64,000 nt of DNA, from assembly GCA_905221345.1 (NCBI GenBank), contig CAJNCW010000004.1, positions 181,695 through 245,694 of the forward strand, given 5' to 3'. Position 1 is the first letter of the stretch; every line of letters starts with the position of its first letter. Below the pieces are notes generated by a model that was not told where the DNA came from, ran no database searches, and saw nothing but the letters and a program-made list of their open reading frames with translations. Shown in pieces: positions 54,476 through 64,000 of the stretch. A program made the translations under genes and the position numbers. This stretch comes from a bacterium. GTDB taxonomy: Bacteria; Bacillota; Bacilli; Lactobacillales; Streptococcaceae.

Positions 54476-54554
54476 AGTTTTTTCTCCATTATTTTGCCTA
54501 TCTAGTATATCATATTTCCCCAAGACAGACTGCAACAAAAGGTGCAACCTCTGG

Positions 54555-54583
54555 TTGACAAAAAGTACAGGAGATTGTATTCT
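54555..54583 (+). promoter_or_regulatory. Promoter of the XRE regulator with an internal palindrome
   Basis: -35 TTGACA (54555-54560), 17 bases, -10 TATTCT (54578-54583), a near-consensus promoter. The spacer contains TACA-N6-TGTA, a plausible operator for the encoded repressor. It lies in the divergent ruvA/XRE region. Confidence 0.7.
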
Positions 54584-54631
54584 CATTATAAGTAAAAATT
54601 GTTAGGATAGAGATAGAAAAAGGAGGATAGA

Positions 54632-55132
54632 ATGATGAAACTCGCAGAAAAACTATTTGAGCTCAGAAAGGAAAAAGGTTGGTCCCAGGAAAAGCTAGCA
54701 GAACAAATCAATGTTTCTCGGCAAAGCATCTCAAAATGGGAGTCTGGACAAGTCCTTCCTGAAATCGAAAAAATTATTGAATTAAGCAAGATTTTTCAAG
54801 TGACAACTGACTATCTACTACTGGATGAAAGCTTCGAAAAAGCTTCTACAGCAGTGATTTTAGAAGAAGACAAGGACAAATACTATAAAGAGGTTAAATC
54901 TTTTGGCCTCTGGCAAGTGATTTATATTTTCGTCTTAGCTCTGGCTATCTATCTCTTTTTAGCCGGTTCTAGTTTCCCAGCCAAATTTACCGTCTGGATT
55001 TGGCTGACCTTCGTTTTCTTGATTGCGTCTGCAATTGCTATCAACAAGACTCTCAAAACCAAACAACGTTATCTTGATAAAGTGATTGGTCTTGAGAATC
55101 CTTCAAACCAAGAAGACTCTAAAAAATCTTGA
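54632..55132 (+). CDS. XRE-family helix-turn-helix regulator with membrane tail
   Basis: 166 aa. A Cro/CI-type HTH occupies residues 5-60 ([33 protein letters not shown]). After a linker come two hydrophobic segments (about 92-112 and 118-138), so the protein is probably membrane-tethered. SD AGGAGG is ideal for the ATG at 54632. A strong promoter with a palindrome lies upstream, suggesting self-repression. Ligand and targets are unknown. Confidence 0.85.
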   Translation: MMKLAEKLFELRKEKGWSQEKLAEQINVSRQSISKWESGQVLPEIEKIIELSKIFQVTTDYLLLDESFEKASTAVILEEDKDKYYKEVKSFGLWQVIYIFVLALAIYLFLAGSSFPAKFTVWIWLTFVFLIASAIAINKTLKTKQRYLDKVIGLENPSNQEDSKKS

Positions 55133-55242
55133 ATCACCTAATTCAGTTTTCACAACACTTTTTATAGGACTGGTCTTGTCAAGCAAGTGTAAACCTCATG
55201 ACAAGTTGCCATGTCCAATCAAGGTACCACCTTAGAAAAGCT

Positions 55243-55276
55243 AAAAAGCCTTGTTTGTAAAAAACAAAGGCTTTTT
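55243..55276. terminator. Bidirectional terminator between the XRE gene and mutL
   Basis: AAAAAGCCTT...GTTT (55243-55256) pairs with AACAAAGGCTTTTT (55263-55276), with one bulge. T-runs occur on both strands, fitting the convergent genes. Confidence 0.8.
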
Positions 55277-55282
55277 GTGTTC

Positions 55283-57232
55283 TTAATATTTCCCTAACTC
55301 ACGGAGACTAGTATGATTTTCCTGAATACGTCGGAACATCTTTTCCATATCTGACTTAGTGAAATGCACCAAAACAGGACGTCCATGGGGACAGTTATAG
55401 GGATTGTCACACTGAGAAAGCTGATAAAGGAGCTGTCTGGCTGAGTGGTCATCGATACGATGATTGGCCTTGATAGATCGCTTGCAGGACATCATGATAG
55501 CCAGCTCTGCTCGGTATTTCTTGATCGAAACTTCCTTGGTCAAGAGCAGCATGTCACACATTTCATAGATACCAGACTCGATTTCTTCCTCTGCCATCCA
55601 AATTGGATGCTCACGTAGGATAAATTGATTTTCTCCATACTCTGCTAGAAAGACGCCTACTTCCTCCAAAAGTGCCATTCTCTCCTTGAGACGCAGGGCA
55701 TCATCTGCAGGAAATTCAAAGATGTAGGGCACTAAGAGTTGCTGTTGGCTCTGGTCAACATTGCCGATGCTTTCACGATATTCCTCGTACTTAACCCGTT
55801 CCTGAGCCGCGTGCTGGTCTATGATGTAGAGCCCATCTCGCCCTTGGGCAAAAAGATAGGTCCCGTGCATTTGCCCGAAAAACTCCAACTCTGGGAAGCT
55901 GGATGATTCTTCTCTCTCCAGCTTGTCATAAGCCTTATCGAGGCTAGCAAGATCTAACTCTGGATGGTCTAGTTGGTCGTAGTTAACAGGCTTTCTCTCT
56001 GCAAAATGCAGTTTTGCTGGTCTAGTCAGCTGGTCCAAGGTTTCCTTGGCAAACAAGGTTAAATCTTTCCCTTCCTCAGTTAATTCAACCTGATAATCAG
56101 CCACCTCAACTTGATTGGGTCTTGAGAGTTCTGTTTTTTCATAGTAAAGCGTATTTTCTTTGAGTGGGAGAATGGTCTGCTCTACCTTTTGACGATTGCG
56201 CACGGTAGATTTGGCAAGATTTTCCAAGGCATCAGGAATCAAGGCTTGCTCTTTGAGACTATTTGAAATAGCTTCTGAAACCAGCGCCATCAGTTCTTTT
56301 TCCTTGGAAATCCGCACCTCTTGCTTGGTTGGATGGACATTGACATCAGCCAGATAAGGATCGATATGGATGTGAATGACAGCCAACGGAAAGCGTCCCA
56401 CCATAAGCTTGCTTCCATAACCGTCAAGAATGGCACGATTAAGCAGGAAGTTCTTGATATAACGGCCATTGATGAAGAGGTTGATATAGTTGCGATTAGC
56501 CCGAGTCAACTCAGGCAGGGAAACAAAGCCTGAAATTTCGAAATCAAGGTCAGAATTCTCAATTTCAATCATCTTCTTGGCACTCGCCAAACCGTAAATC
56601 CCTGCGATAGCTTGGCGCAGTTGACCAGTCCCTGCTGTTCGCGTCATTTCCTTGCCATCACTGATCAAACTAAAGGAAATCTCAGGATGAGCCAAGCCCA
56701 GACGGTTGACAATATCAATGATATGAGACAGCTCCGCTTGCTGGCTCTTCATATACTTGAGGCGGGCAGGCGTGTTGAAAAAGAGGTCCTCCACACAAAC
56801 CTTGGTTCCCACAGGACTAGTCGCTGGGATGACTTCCTCAACTTCACCCCCACGCGCAACGAGCTTGGTCCCATGACTCGCACCATCCACCGCCGTTAAC
56901 AGAGTCAGTACACTAACAGACGCAATAGAAGGCAAGGCTTCACCTCGAAAACCAAGCGTCCGAATCCGAAAGAGGTCTGCTTGATTTTTTATCTTACTGG
57001 TCGCATGACGACGCAAAGCCAATTCCACCTCATCGTGGGCAATTCCATGGCCATTATCGGTGATTTGGATTTTCTTGAGACCAGCTTCTTCAATCTCAAT
57101 GATAATCTGGCTAGAGCCAGCGTCAATGGCATTTTCTACCAACTCTTTGACCACACTAGCAGGACGTTCAATCACTTCTCCCGCCGCTATCTGGTTTGCC
57201 AGTACCTCTGGCAATTCAATAATATGAGACAT
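55283..57232 (-). CDS. mutL: DNA mismatch repair protein MutL (HexB)
   Basis: 649 aa. The GHKL ATPase motifs are [25 protein letters not shown] and RHATSKI...[12 protein letters not shown] (residues 28-105). The C-terminal dimerisation domain ends in [12 protein letters not shown] and [11 protein letters not shown]. This resembles the endonuclease-type MutL C-terminus (CPHGRP), although key DQHA(x)2E(x)4E appears as [13 protein letters not shown]. It partners MutS at 58377. No lesion was seen. Confidence 0.95.
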   Translation of the reverse strand: MSHIIELPEVLANQIAAGEVIERPASVVKELVENAIDAGSSQIIIEIEEAGLKKIQITDNGHGIAHDEVELALRRHATSKIKNQADLFRIRTLGFRGEALPSIASVSVLTLLTAVDGASHGTKLVARGGEVEEVIPATSPVGTKVCVEDLFFNTPARLKYMKSQQAELSHIIDIVNRLGLAHPEISFSLISDGKEMTRTAGTGQLRQAIAGIYGLASAKKMIEIENSDLDFEISGFVSLPELTRANRNYINLFINGRYIKNFLLNRAILDGYGSKLMVGRFPLAVIHIHIDPYLADVNVHPTKQEVRISKEKELMALVSEAISNSLKEQALIPDALENLAKSTVRNRQKVEQTILPLKENTLYYEKTELSRPNQVEVADYQVELTEEGKDLTLFAKETLDQLTRPAKLHFAERKPVNYDQLDHPELDLASLDKAYDKLEREESSSFPELEFFGQMHGTYLFAQGRDGLYIIDQHAAQERVKYEEYRESIGNVDQSQQQLLVPYIFEFPADDALRLKERMALLEEVGVFLAEYGENQFILREHPIWMAEEEIESGIYEMCDMLLLTKEVSIKKYRAELAIMMSCKRSIKANHRIDDHSARQLLYQLSQCDNPYNCPHGRPVLVHFTKSDMEKMFRRIQENHTSLRELGKY

Positions 57233-57439
57233 CTTTCAGCCCCTTTCTGTATCTATTTTCCTAGAAATTGATTAGTGCTATTATACCATATTTCAGATGT
57301 TACCAGAAAAAGCAAATACCACATAGACTCCAAATCTCTCCACATAGACAAAAGCCCTTGCCAGAGGTCGTAAAATAGTGTTTAATAAAGGTGTACAGGA
57401 AGTGATCACAACCTTGTATAACTGAAAAGGAGGGAATTT

Positions 57440-57880
57440 ATGAAAGTAGAACTACAGATTAAAGAGATATACAAGGAAGAAAAGCTGATTGTCCAAGCAC
57501 CTCAAGAAACTAAAAACGTCCAAAAAATCATCGAATTTGCTGAAAATCTTGACCAAAAAGAAACAATCAAAGGTAAGATTGATAATCAGGTCTATCTAGT
57601 TGAAATTGGCAAGATTCAGCGCTTCTATATAGAGAATCGAAAGGTTCTAGCAGAAACTGCATCTCAGACCTACAGCATTGATTTGCGACTCTATCAGGTT
57701 CTTGAAATTCTGCCGACAACTTTTATCCAAATTTCCCAATCTGAAATCGTCAATATCGACTCGATCTCTCATCTCAAGCTCACGCCCAACGGTCTGGTTG
57801 AAATTTTCTTAAAAAACGAAAGCTTCACCTACTCTTCACGCCGTTACCTAAAAACCATCAAGGAGAAATTAGAACTATGA
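57440..57880 (+). CDS. LytTR-domain transcriptional regulator
   Basis: 146 aa. There is no receiver domain; the C-terminal half (about 45-146) is a LytTR DNA-binding domain (YSIDLRLYQVLEILPTTFIQ, ISQSEIVNIDSISHLKLTPN, YSSRRYLKTIKEKL). AAAAGGAGGG precedes the ATG. The gene overlaps the next, DUF3021, by 4 bases. This pairing is the LytTR regulatory system known from S. mutans HdrRM/BrsRM, where a membrane protein inhibits the regulator. Confidence 0.88.
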   Translation: MKVELQIKEIYKEEKLIVQAPQETKNVQKIIEFAENLDQKETIKGKIDNQVYLVEIGKIQRFYIENRKVLAETASQTYSIDLRLYQVLEILPTTFIQISQSEIVNIDSISHLKLTPNGLVEIFLKNESFTYSSRRYLKTIKEKLEL

Positions 57881-58335
57881 AAAAACAAGTATTTCACGAC
57901 GCGGCCGCTGGTGTTCTTATCGGCCTCATCCTCTCTATCCTCTTTTCACTCATTTATGCACCAAGTACCTACGCGCCACTGAGTCCCGACTCTCTCATCG
58001 GTCAAATGATGGCTCAACATCAGGTTCACGGTGCCCTGGTCTTGCTCTACTGTACGGTCATCTGGTCAGCTATAGGAGTTCTCTTTAGCTTTGGCAAGCG
58101 ATTATTCAGCCGCGACTGGAGCTTGCTCCGTGCAACACTTTCCCATTTCTTCCTCATGCTAGCTGGCTTTGTCCCACTGGCAACTCTGGCTGGTTGGTTC
58201 CCTTTCCACTGGATTTTCTATCTCCAGCTCATTCCGGAGTTTGCGATTGTCTACCTTATCATCTGGACTATTCTCTATAAAAGAGAAGCTAAAAAAGTGG
58301 ACCACATCAATCAACTCTTGGCCCATAAAAAGTAA
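57877..58335 (+). CDS. DUF3021 membrane protein, probable inhibitor of the LytTR regulator
   Basis: 152 aa with four hydrophobic segments (about 12-30, 48-70, 83-105, 115-140) and a lysine-rich tail. ATGA overlap with the regulator gene indicates coupling. HdrM and BrsM belong to this family and hold their LytTR partner inactive at the membrane; I infer the same here. The terminator is at 58345-58375. Confidence 0.85.
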   Translation: MKKQVFHDAAAGVLIGLILSILFSLIYAPSTYAPLSPDSLIGQMMAQHQVHGALVLLYCTVIWSAIGVLFSFGKRLFSRDWSLLRATLSHFFLMLAGFVPLATLAGWFPFHWIFYLQLIPEFAIVYLIIWTILYKREAKKVDHINQLLAHKK

Positions 58336-58344
58336 TAGAGAGAA

Positions 58345-58376
58345 TCCCACTCACAAATGCATGAGTGGGACCCTTT
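58345..58376. terminator. Terminator between the LytTR operon and mutS
   Basis: A perfect 9-bp stem TCCCACTCA/TGAGTGGGA (58345-58353, 58362-58370) is followed by CCCTTTTTAT on the plus strand. It also lies just after the mutS stop and may serve both convergent genes. Confidence 0.8.
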
Positions 58377-60911
58377 TTATAATTTTTGTTTAAACTCAAC
58401 TAAAACATTCATAGCCTGCATAGGTGTCATGTTGTAAACATCCAGTTTAGCTAATTCTGCTAGGATAGGATGTTCTTCAGGCGCGTCAAAGAGCGATATC
58501 TGTTCTGTGACAGCACTTGTTTGTCTCATCGGAGCAGGACTTTCTGTACCCTGACTCTCTAACTGAACCAAAATCTTATCTGCCCTTGCTAAAAGTCCTG
58601 CTGGTAAGCCAGCAATCTTGGCAACATGGATACCGTAGGATTTGTCAGCTGGTCCTGGTTCGATCTTGTGAAGGAAGGTGACTTGTCCTTCCTGTTCTAA
58701 GGTTGCCACGTGGACATTGACCAAGTGTTCCAAGCTATACTCCAGACTGGTCAACTCATGGTAGTGGGTGGCAAAGAGAGTCTTGGCTCCGATATGTTCA
58801 TGAATGTATTCGATGATGGACTGAGCAAGAGCCATCCCGTCATAAGTTGCAGTTCCTCGACCTAACTCATCAAAGAGAATGAGTGAGTCCTTGGTCGCAT
58901 GCGAAATGGCATTGTTGGCCTCCATCATCTCCACCATGAAGGTTGATTGCCCTGAAACCAAGTCATCTGCTGCTCCGATACGGGTAAAGATAGCATCGAA
59001 GATAGGCAAATGGGCGCTCTCAGCTGGAACATAGGAACCCAGCTGGGCCATAACCGCCGTCATGGCTAACTGGCGCATGTAGGTAGACTTCCCACTCATG
59101 TTGGGCCCTGTGATTAGCTGAATACTCGTATCTTCTGCCATCTGAATCGTATTAGGAATATAGGTCTGAGCTCCCATAACCTTTTCGACGACAGCATGGC
59201 GCCCTTTCTGGATATCAATTTGTGAATCGTCTCCAAACTCAGGTCGAATCAAATGCTGGGTTTCAGCCACAACTGCTAGACTTTGCAAGACATCAACTGT
59301 CGCAATTCCTTGAGCTAGAGCCTGCAAACGCTGAATGTACTTGCTGACTTCTTCACGGATGCGCATAAAGATTTCATATTCTAGGTTAGCTGACTTCTCA
59401 CGCGCCTCCAGCATATCTCCCTCGATACGGGCTAACTCCTCAGTACCAAAGCGTTCTGAGTTTTTCAGTGTTGCCTTGCGGAAAAAGTGGGCTGGCACAT
59501 TCCCCAGTTGCGAATTGGTCACATGGAAATAGTAACCGTCCTTTTTATTGTAGTCAATCTTAAGCGTGCTGATACCAGAGTTTTCTCGCTCCTTAGCCTC
59601 AATCTCAGCAATCCAACTGGTCCCTTCTCTGAGCACTCGACGGTATTTATCCAAGGTCTCATCAAATCCCGTACGAATAATACCACCTTCCGTAATCACG
59701 TGAGGAGCTTCAGGAGCAATCGCTGCGCTAATCAAGCTCTCCAACTCTGGAATGGCATCTAACTGTGCGATGAGGTAGGCCAGAGCAGGCTGCTCCATCC
59801 CTTCTAAAATCGCACGAATCCGTGGCACACTGGATAAGGTGGTCGCCAATTGCAAGAGATCCTTGGGATTGGTCTTGCCAAAAGAAACCCGACTAGCCAA
59901 GCGTTCGATATCATAAACACCCTTGAGGCTATCCGTTAAATCGCTGCGCTCAAAGAAGTGGTCAAGAAAGACCTGCACCACCTCTTGACGTTGGACAATT
60001 CGCTCCTTATCAATCAAAGGACGGTGAATCCAAGAGCGCAAAAGACGCATTCCCATAGCCGTTTTGGTTTCATCCAAAAGCCAGAAAAGACTGCCTTGCT
60101 TTTTGCCTGAACGGGCATTCTCAACCAAATCCAGACTAGCCTTAGTCGCATAATCCATCTGCAAGAAATCTTTAATTTCATAGCGGATGACTGGTTTAAG
60201 ATGATTCAATTCCCGCATCTGGGTCCGATGAACATACTGGAGCAGCTTACTAGCTGCCACTTGCTCCACAGCGGGCAAACGTGAATCCAGTAAATGGACA
60301 TCCTCAAAGCCATCCTTCTCATAAGAAAGCACCATATTCATCTGACGGCTGAGGATTTGTTCTTCTTCCTCAGATAAGTCATAACCCAGCACCACTTCTC
60401 GGGTCTTGAGATTACGGATTTCCCCACAAACGAGGGTAAAGTCCAATAGACCCGTCACATAAAAATCACCCGTCACCAGGTCCATATAAGCTAGACCAAA
60501 TTGATTGCCATCACGATCTAGAGCAACCAGAAAGTTATTCTGACTATCGGGCTTACTGCTATCTACGACCGTTCCAGGTGTGATGACCTGAACCACCTCG
60601 CGCTTAACCACCCCAACTGCTTGTTTAGGATCCTCCATCTGCTCGGCAATGGCAACTTTATAGCCCTGCTCAATCAGAACATCGATATACTGTTGGGCAG
60701 AATGATAGGGGACACCAGCCATGGGTATCGGATTGTCCGCATTTTTATTACGACTAGTCAGTGAAATCTCTAAAATCTGCGCTGCATTGACCGCATCCTC
60801 ATAAAATAATTCATAAAAATCACCCATTCGAAACAGCAAAAAAGCATCTGGATATTGCTTTTTAATATCCACATACTGCTGCATACCAGGTGATAGTTTT
60901 TCTGTCGTCAT
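58377..60911 (-). CDS. mutS: DNA mismatch repair protein MutS (HexA)
   Basis: 844 aa. The mismatch-binding N-terminus ([34 protein letters not shown]) contains the conserved Phe-x-Glu. The ATPase has [34 protein letters not shown] and FATHYHELT. The ATG at 60911 has GGAGAGAG upstream; a longer frame to 60950 has no SD. It lies 50 bases after argR and is probably cotranscribed with it. Confidence 0.97.
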   Translation of the reverse strand: MTTEKLSPGMQQYVDIKKQYPDAFLLFRMGDFYELFYEDAVNAAQILEISLTSRNKNADNPIPMAGVPYHSAQQYIDVLIEQGYKVAIAEQMEDPKQAVGVVKREVVQVITPGTVVDSSKPDSQNNFLVALDRDGNQFGLAYMDLVTGDFYVTGLLDFTLVCGEIRNLKTREVVLGYDLSEEEEQILSRQMNMVLSYEKDGFEDVHLLDSRLPAVEQVAASKLLQYVHRTQMRELNHLKPVIRYEIKDFLQMDYATKASLDLVENARSGKKQGSLFWLLDETKTAMGMRLLRSWIHRPLIDKERIVQRQEVVQVFLDHFFERSDLTDSLKGVYDIERLASRVSFGKTNPKDLLQLATTLSSVPRIRAILEGMEQPALAYLIAQLDAIPELESLISAAIAPEAPHVITEGGIIRTGFDETLDKYRRVLREGTSWIAEIEAKERENSGISTLKIDYNKKDGYYFHVTNSQLGNVPAHFFRKATLKNSERFGTEELARIEGDMLEAREKSANLEYEIFMRIREEVSKYIQRLQALAQGIATVDVLQSLAVVAETQHLIRPEFGDDSQIDIQKGRHAVVEKVMGAQTYIPNTIQMAEDTSIQLITGPNMSGKSTYMRQLAMTAVMAQLGSYVPAESAHLPIFDAIFTRIGAADDLVSGQSTFMVEMMEANNAISHATKDSLILFDELGRGTATYDGMALAQSIIEYIHEHIGAKTLFATHYHELTSLEYSLEHLVNVHVATLEQEGQVTFLHKIEPGPADKSYGIHVAKIAGLPAGLLARADKILVQLESQGTESPAPMRQTSAVTEQISLFDAPEEHPILAELAKLDVYNMTPMQAMNVLVEFKQKL

Positions 60912-60961
60912 ATTGACTCTCTCCTTGTCAAAAATAAGGCTTGAGAACAAGTCCCAAAACC

Positions 60962-61408
60962 CTATCTATCCCTCATCAAATCTAGCAAACGCTCTTCCAT
61001 GATCTTAGCAACTTGCTGGTCTCGACAAATAACCAGTAAAGTATTGGCACCTGCAACCGTCCCTAAAATCGACTCGTCCTTATTTTCATCGACAATATTT
61101 GCTAGAACCGCCGCTTCTCCAAGTTTAGTATGAAGTACCAAGGTGAATTCTGCTCTTGCAACTCCTTCTAAATGATGCGACAAAAACTCTACCAAATCAA
61201 TCTTGTCTGTCTCATTAGCTAGAACATAGTAAACCTTATTATTTTTTTTGACCTTGATCAAGCCAATCTCACGCAGGTCACGAGACAAGGTCGTCTGTGT
61301 CACAAACACATTGCAAAGTTCTAAACGATCTTGAATTTCCTTTTGAGTCCCTAGTTCTTCCTCTGTAATCATCTTTTTAATTAACTGATGTCGTTCTTTT
61401 TTTCTCAT
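60962..61408 (-). CDS. argR: Arginine repressor ArgR/AhrC
   Basis: 148 aa. An N-terminal winged helix ([40 protein letters not shown]) is followed by a hexamerising arginine-binding domain with VVGAN-type [15 protein letters not shown]. It is divergent from argS, with ARG-box-like sites in the shared 146-base region. Streptococci often have several ArgR paralogues; this one is linked to mutS and argS as in pneumococcus (from memory). Confidence 0.93.
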   Translation of the reverse strand: MRKKERHQLIKKMITEEELGTQKEIQDRLELCNVFVTQTTLSRDLREIGLIKVKKNNKVYYVLANETDKIDLVEFLSHHLEGVARAEFTLVLHTKLGEAAVLANIVDENKDESILGTVAGANTLLVICRDQQVAKIMEERLLDLMRDR

Positions 61409-61420
61409 ACCAACCTCTTA

Positions 61421-61490
61421 CATGAATATTTATAACTAATTTTAGGGGTGTTTTTAGATATAATTATACCAAAAAAACTGAATAATTCAA
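61421..61490 (-). promoter_or_regulatory. argR promoter with ARG-box-like operators
   Basis: -35 TTGAAT (61485-61490), 16 bases, -10 TATAAT (61463-61468) on the minus strand. The -35 is part of TGAATAATTCA (61479-61489), a palindromic ARG-box core. A second half-conserved box, ATGAATATTTATAACTAA, is at 61422-61439 near the start of transcription. Autorepression is inferred. Confidence 0.65.
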
Positions 61491-61554
61491 AAAATCTTTC
61501 TTCTTTCATTAAATTTATGATAAAATAGAAGAAAAGCCCAAAAGGAGCCTACTT

Positions 61555-63243
61555 ATGAGTACAAAAAAACTGATTGCTAGCGAATTGGCTAGCGTCATTG
61601 ATAGCCTAGATCAAGAGGCTATTTTCAATTTACTAGAGCAACCAAAAAACTCTGATATGGGAGATATCGCTTTTCCTGCCTTCTCTCTTGCAAAAATCGA
61701 ACGCAAGGCACCTCAAATGATTGCTGCTGAAATCGCTGAAAAAATCAACAGCCAAGCCTTTGAAAAAGTTGTCGCAACTGGTCCTTACGTCAACTTCTTC
61801 CTTGATAAGTCTGCTATTTCTGGTGCAGTTATCAAAGAAATCATCGAAAAAGGAGCTGACTACGCTCAACAAACGGAAGGCAACGAGCAAAATATCACGA
61901 TTGACCTATCAAGTCCAAACATCGCAAAACCTTTCTCAGTGGGTCACTTGCGTTCAACTGTTATCGGAGATGCCCTTTCTAATATCTTTAAGAAAATGGG
62001 CTACAACACTATTAAAATCAACCACCTTGGAGACTGGGGTAAACAGTTTGGTCTCCTCATGGTTGCTTATAAAAAATGGGGAAGTAAGGAAGCTGTTGAA
62101 GCTAATCCGATTGACGAATTGTTGAAATTGTATGTTCGCATCAATGCTGAAATCGAAAACGACCCAGCTCTTGATGAGGAAGGACGTCTTTGGTTTAAAA
62201 AATTGGAAGACGGCGATCCAGAAGCAACTCAACTCTGGCAATGGTTCCGTGACGAAAGTTTGGTTGAGTTCAACCGTATCTACAAACTGTTGAATGTTGA
62301 ATTTGATAGCTTAAACGGAGAAGCCTTCTATAATGACAAGATGGACGAAGCCGTACAAATCCTTGAAGAAAAAGGTTTGCTAGAGGAGTCACGCGGAGCT
62401 AGCATTGTCAACCTAGATGATGTCGAACTGCCACCTGCTATGATTAAAAAATCTGACGGTGCAACCCTCTACATCACACGTGATATTGCGACAGCTATCT
62501 ACCGTGCACGTACTTACAATTTTGTTAAGAATATCTATGCGGTTGGTCAAGAGCAGTCTAACCACTTTAAACAGTTAAAAGCCGTCTTGAAAAAAATGGG
62601 ATTTGACTGGAGCGATGATATGATTCACGTAGACTTCGGTTTGGTAACCAAAAATCGTCAAAAGCTCTCTACTCGTAAGGGAAATATTATCCTGCTCGAA
62701 CCTACTCTTCAAGAAGCTATCAGCCGTGCTAAAGCACAAATTGAAGCGAAAAATCCTGATCTCGAAAACAAAGAGCAGGTTGCCCAAGCTGTCGGAGTGG
62801 GAGCTGTTAAATTCTACGACCTCAAAACGGACCGCAGAAATGGTTATGACTTTGACCTAGAAGCAATGGTTTCTTTTGAAGGAGAAACTGGTCCGTACAT
62901 CCAATACGCCTACGCTCGTATCCAATCTCTACTTAGAAAAGCAAACTTCCAACCAGATGCTCAAGCAAATTACAGTCTAAATGATCCTGAAAGTTGGGAA
63001 ATCATTAAGCTTCTCCAAGACTTTGCCCGTGTCATCAAACGTGCATCTATTAACTATGATCCATCGCTCATTGCTAAGTACGCAATCAACCTGGCTCAAG
63101 CCTTCAACAAATACTATGCACATACACGCATCTTAGATGAAAGCCCTGAGCGTGACAGCCGTCTAGCCCTCAGCTACGCAACTGCAGTCGTTCTCAAAGA
63201 ATCTCTTCGCTTGCTTGGAGTAGAAGCGCCAGAGAAGATGTGA
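61555..63243 (+). CDS. argS: Arginine--tRNA ligase
   Basis: 562 aa class-I synthetase. An N-terminal Add1 domain is followed by the HIGH motif [17 protein letters not shown] (about 120-137), and by the KMSK-like [13 protein letters not shown]. The C-terminal anticodon domain ends [22 protein letters not shown] precedes the ATG. A -10-like TAAAAT is at 61521-61526. It is divergent from argR, so arginine control of both is plausible. Confidence 0.96.
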   Translation: MSTKKLIASELASVIDSLDQEAIFNLLEQPKNSDMGDIAFPAFSLAKIERKAPQMIAAEIAEKINSQAFEKVVATGPYVNFFLDKSAISGAVIKEIIEKGADYAQQTEGNEQNITIDLSSPNIAKPFSVGHLRSTVIGDALSNIFKKMGYNTIKINHLGDWGKQFGLLMVAYKKWGSKEAVEANPIDELLKLYVRINAEIENDPALDEEGRLWFKKLEDGDPEATQLWQWFRDESLVEFNRIYKLLNVEFDSLNGEAFYNDKMDEAVQILEEKGLLEESRGASIVNLDDVELPPAMIKKSDGATLYITRDIATAIYRARTYNFVKNIYAVGQEQSNHFKQLKAVLKKMGFDWSDDMIHVDFGLVTKNRQKLSTRKGNIILLEPTLQEAISRAKAQIEAKNPDLENKEQVAQAVGVGAVKFYDLKTDRRNGYDFDLEAMVSFEGETGPYIQYAYARIQSLLRKANFQPDAQANYSLNDPESWEIIKLLQDFARVIKRASINYDPSLIAKYAINLAQAFNKYYAHTRILDESPERDSRLALSYATAVVLKESLRLLGVEAPEKM

Positions 63244-63252
63244 TTCAGTACT

Positions 63253-63310
63253 AACAATTGGAACTAAAGTTCCTAATTGTTAGACGCTAGCCGCTTATAT
63301 GCGGACTAGC
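63253..63310 (+). terminator. Two hairpins following argS
   Basis: AACAATTGGAAC (63253-63264) pairs with GTTCCTAATTGTT (63269-63281), then GCTAG-CCGC pairs with GCGG-CTAGC (63286-63310). They start 10 bases after the argS stop but lack good T-tracts, so they are 3'-end structures of uncertain terminator strength. Confidence 0.5.
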
Positions 63311-63315
63311 TAACT

Positions 63316-63466
63316 GCTTCACTAATTCACCTAACCAAATAATATCGATTTGGTTAGGCTCATGTCGTAATCTTTTAATTACTTTATTGTAAAGCAGTCT
63401 AAGTAACTATGGTGATTTGGCTTGACGCTTCACTAGTTCACATAAATAAACAGCGATTTGTTTATG
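63316..63466 (+). repeat. Pair of covarying box-plus-hairpin repeats
   Basis: Two units: GCTTCACTAATTCAC (63316-63330) followed by stem CCTAACCAAA/TTTGGTTAGG (63330-63339, 63349-63358), and GCTTCACTAGTTCAC (63427-63441) followed by stem CATAAATAAA/TTTGTTTATG (63441-63450, 63457-63466). The 15-base boxes differ at one base, while the stems differ in sequence yet keep pairing. No ORF fits. The remaining 63467-63561 sequence holds nothing recognised. Confidence 0.55.
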
Positions 63467-63561
63467 TCATAATAATAAAAAAGCTAGACCTTTCAAGTAT
63501 ATCATCGAATTATCTAGTTTCTTGTGCGGGATGCCTGTCATGCGATTCTAGTCACCTAATT

Positions 63562-63589
63562 GAAAAGCGAAATATTCCTTTCGCTTTTC
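63562..63589 (+). terminator. Intrinsic terminator-like hairpin before the small membrane protein
   Basis: A perfect 11-bp stem GAAAAGCGAAA/TTTCGCTTTTC (63562-63572, 63579-63589) with T-rich right arm followed by TGTTT. It would end an RNA made from the repeat region 63316-63466. Confidence 0.7.
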
Positions 63590-63628
63590 TGTTTCCATCA
63601 ACTTCTTAATCACATTGGGAGAAATTTT

Positions 63629-63877
63629 ATGAGCCAGTACGCTTATATCTTAGTTGTCATTAGCCTTGTCATTCTATTTCTTATCAATAAATACGAAAAA
63701 GAAAAACTTCAACAACTCCTTCAGGAACAGCTTTTGAAGGACGAAGCTTTCAAAGCAGACATTCGCGAACGGATCCAAACGACGGAAAATATCAATGATG
63801 TGATCGACTATATCAATAAAGGTTACCGTTTGGGACTCCTGCTTTCTAAGGAAATCACTGAACAACTGAAATCATAA
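63629..63877 (+). CDS. Small single-pass membrane protein (82 aa)
   Basis: MSQYAYILVVISLVILFLIN opens with one transmembrane helix, followed by a charged amphipathic coiled-coil-like region (EKEKLQQLLQEQLLKDEAFKADI) and a C-terminal helix ending ITEQLKS. The ATG at 63629 has TGGGAG upstream; an earlier ATG at 63560 lies in the terminator. Orientation N-out/C-in is likely. No function recognised. Confidence 0.75.
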   Translation: MSQYAYILVVISLVILFLINKYEKEKLQQLLQEQLLKDEAFKADIRERIQTTENINDVIDYINKGYRLGLLLSKEITEQLKS

Positions 63878-63957
63878 CCACCCGTCTAACGGGTGGTTTG
63901 CACCAGGGCTATAAGCCCAAATCACCAGCCAGCGCCTAAAGACGCTGGCTTTCACGT
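63876..63957 (+). other. Cluster of three GC-rich hairpins at the window end
   Basis: AACCACCCG/CGGGTGGTT (63876-63898, with TTTG), GGGCT/AGCCC (63906-63918) and AGCCAGCG/CGCTGGCT (63932-63955). The first can act as terminator for the small membrane protein. The cluster could also be the edge of an IS200/IS605-type element whose body lies outside the window; that is a guess. Bases 63958-64000 show no further feature. Confidence 0.45.
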
Positions 63958-64000
63958 TGTTCAAGCCTCATTGCTCTTGACTCGTCACTTGCCTCTTAAA

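Noticed and set aside
57361..57410. LytTR direct repeats (AGGTCGTA... and AGGTGTAC...) upstream of the LytTR gene
   Set aside because: Only about 9 of 16 bases agree and the spacing is 24 rather than about 21 bases.

Overview
The window looks like chromosome of a mitis-group Streptococcus (S. mitis/oralis/infantis type). The evidence is low GC, a complete S10-spc-alpha ribosomal operon, mitis-type gene clusters (ruvB next to a nucleotidyltransferase; nrdD/nrdG; cls with a Ccs4-like gene; folC-DUF1292-ruvX-ireB; HexA/HexB-type mutS and mutL), CiaR-dependent small RNA genes and an exact ComX combox. The blocks resemble those of S. pneumoniae but are joined in a different order, so I infer a close relative rather than a pneumococcus. 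No rRNA or tRNA gene was seen.

Bases 1-3100 hold the tail of an EamA permease, a decayed Gtf3-type glycosyltransferase, a nucleotidyltransferase and ruvB. Bases 3147-8534 are accessory DNA: a 5.4-kb unit bounded by two same-orientation copies of an IS3/IS150-type element (the left one truncated) and flanked by a 3-bp ATT duplication. It carries the debris of a serine-rich-repeat adhesin / accessory Sec locus: the LPXTG tail of the adhesin, two glycosyltransferases and a broken secY2. The unit sits inside the transcription terminator of a CiaR-dependent sRNA gene.

Bases 8535-15190 hold two GNAT acetyltransferases, leuS, a histidine phosphatase, a second csRNA and the UPF0210/ACT pair. Bases 15254-30250 are the ribosomal operon, transcribed on the minus strand from rpsJ to rplQ with secY, adk, infA and rpoA inside. 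It has a promoter, structured leaders and spacers, and an L17-downstream-element-like RNA at the end. Bases 30368-34606 hold the anaerobic ribonucleotide reductase cluster (nrdD, a 46-aa ORF, GNAT, nrdG, P-loop kinase) behind a likely NrdR operator pair. Bases 34609-36372 hold a competence-type operon (combox, 47-aa ORF, Ccs4-like membrane protein).

Bases 36418-43700 hold cls, an iron-dependent alcohol dehydrogenase, a lipoprotein, folC, a tandem hairpin array, DUF1292, ruvX, ireB, a second lipoprotein and spx. Bases 43835-46880 hold mgtA with an M-box Mg2+ riboswitch and, between riboswitch and gene, a 23-codon acidic/proline leader ORF resembling enterobacterial MgtL in concept. Bases 46897-58335 hold pepP, uvrA, corA, a DUF1129 gene, a frameshifted CPBP protease, tag, ruvA, an XRE regulator, mutL and a LytTR/DUF3021 pair. 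Bases 58377-64000 hold mutS, argR, divergent argS, a structured 385-bp spacer with a covarying hairpin repeat, and a small membrane protein.

DNA repair genes are unusually concentrated here (ruvA, ruvB, ruvX, uvrA, mutS, mutL, tag). The most interesting items are the composite transposon that splits an sRNA terminator, the M-box plus leader peptide of mgtA, the csRNA pair, the tandem hairpin RNAs, and the NrdR, combox and adh operators. All calls are by eye, without database searches.
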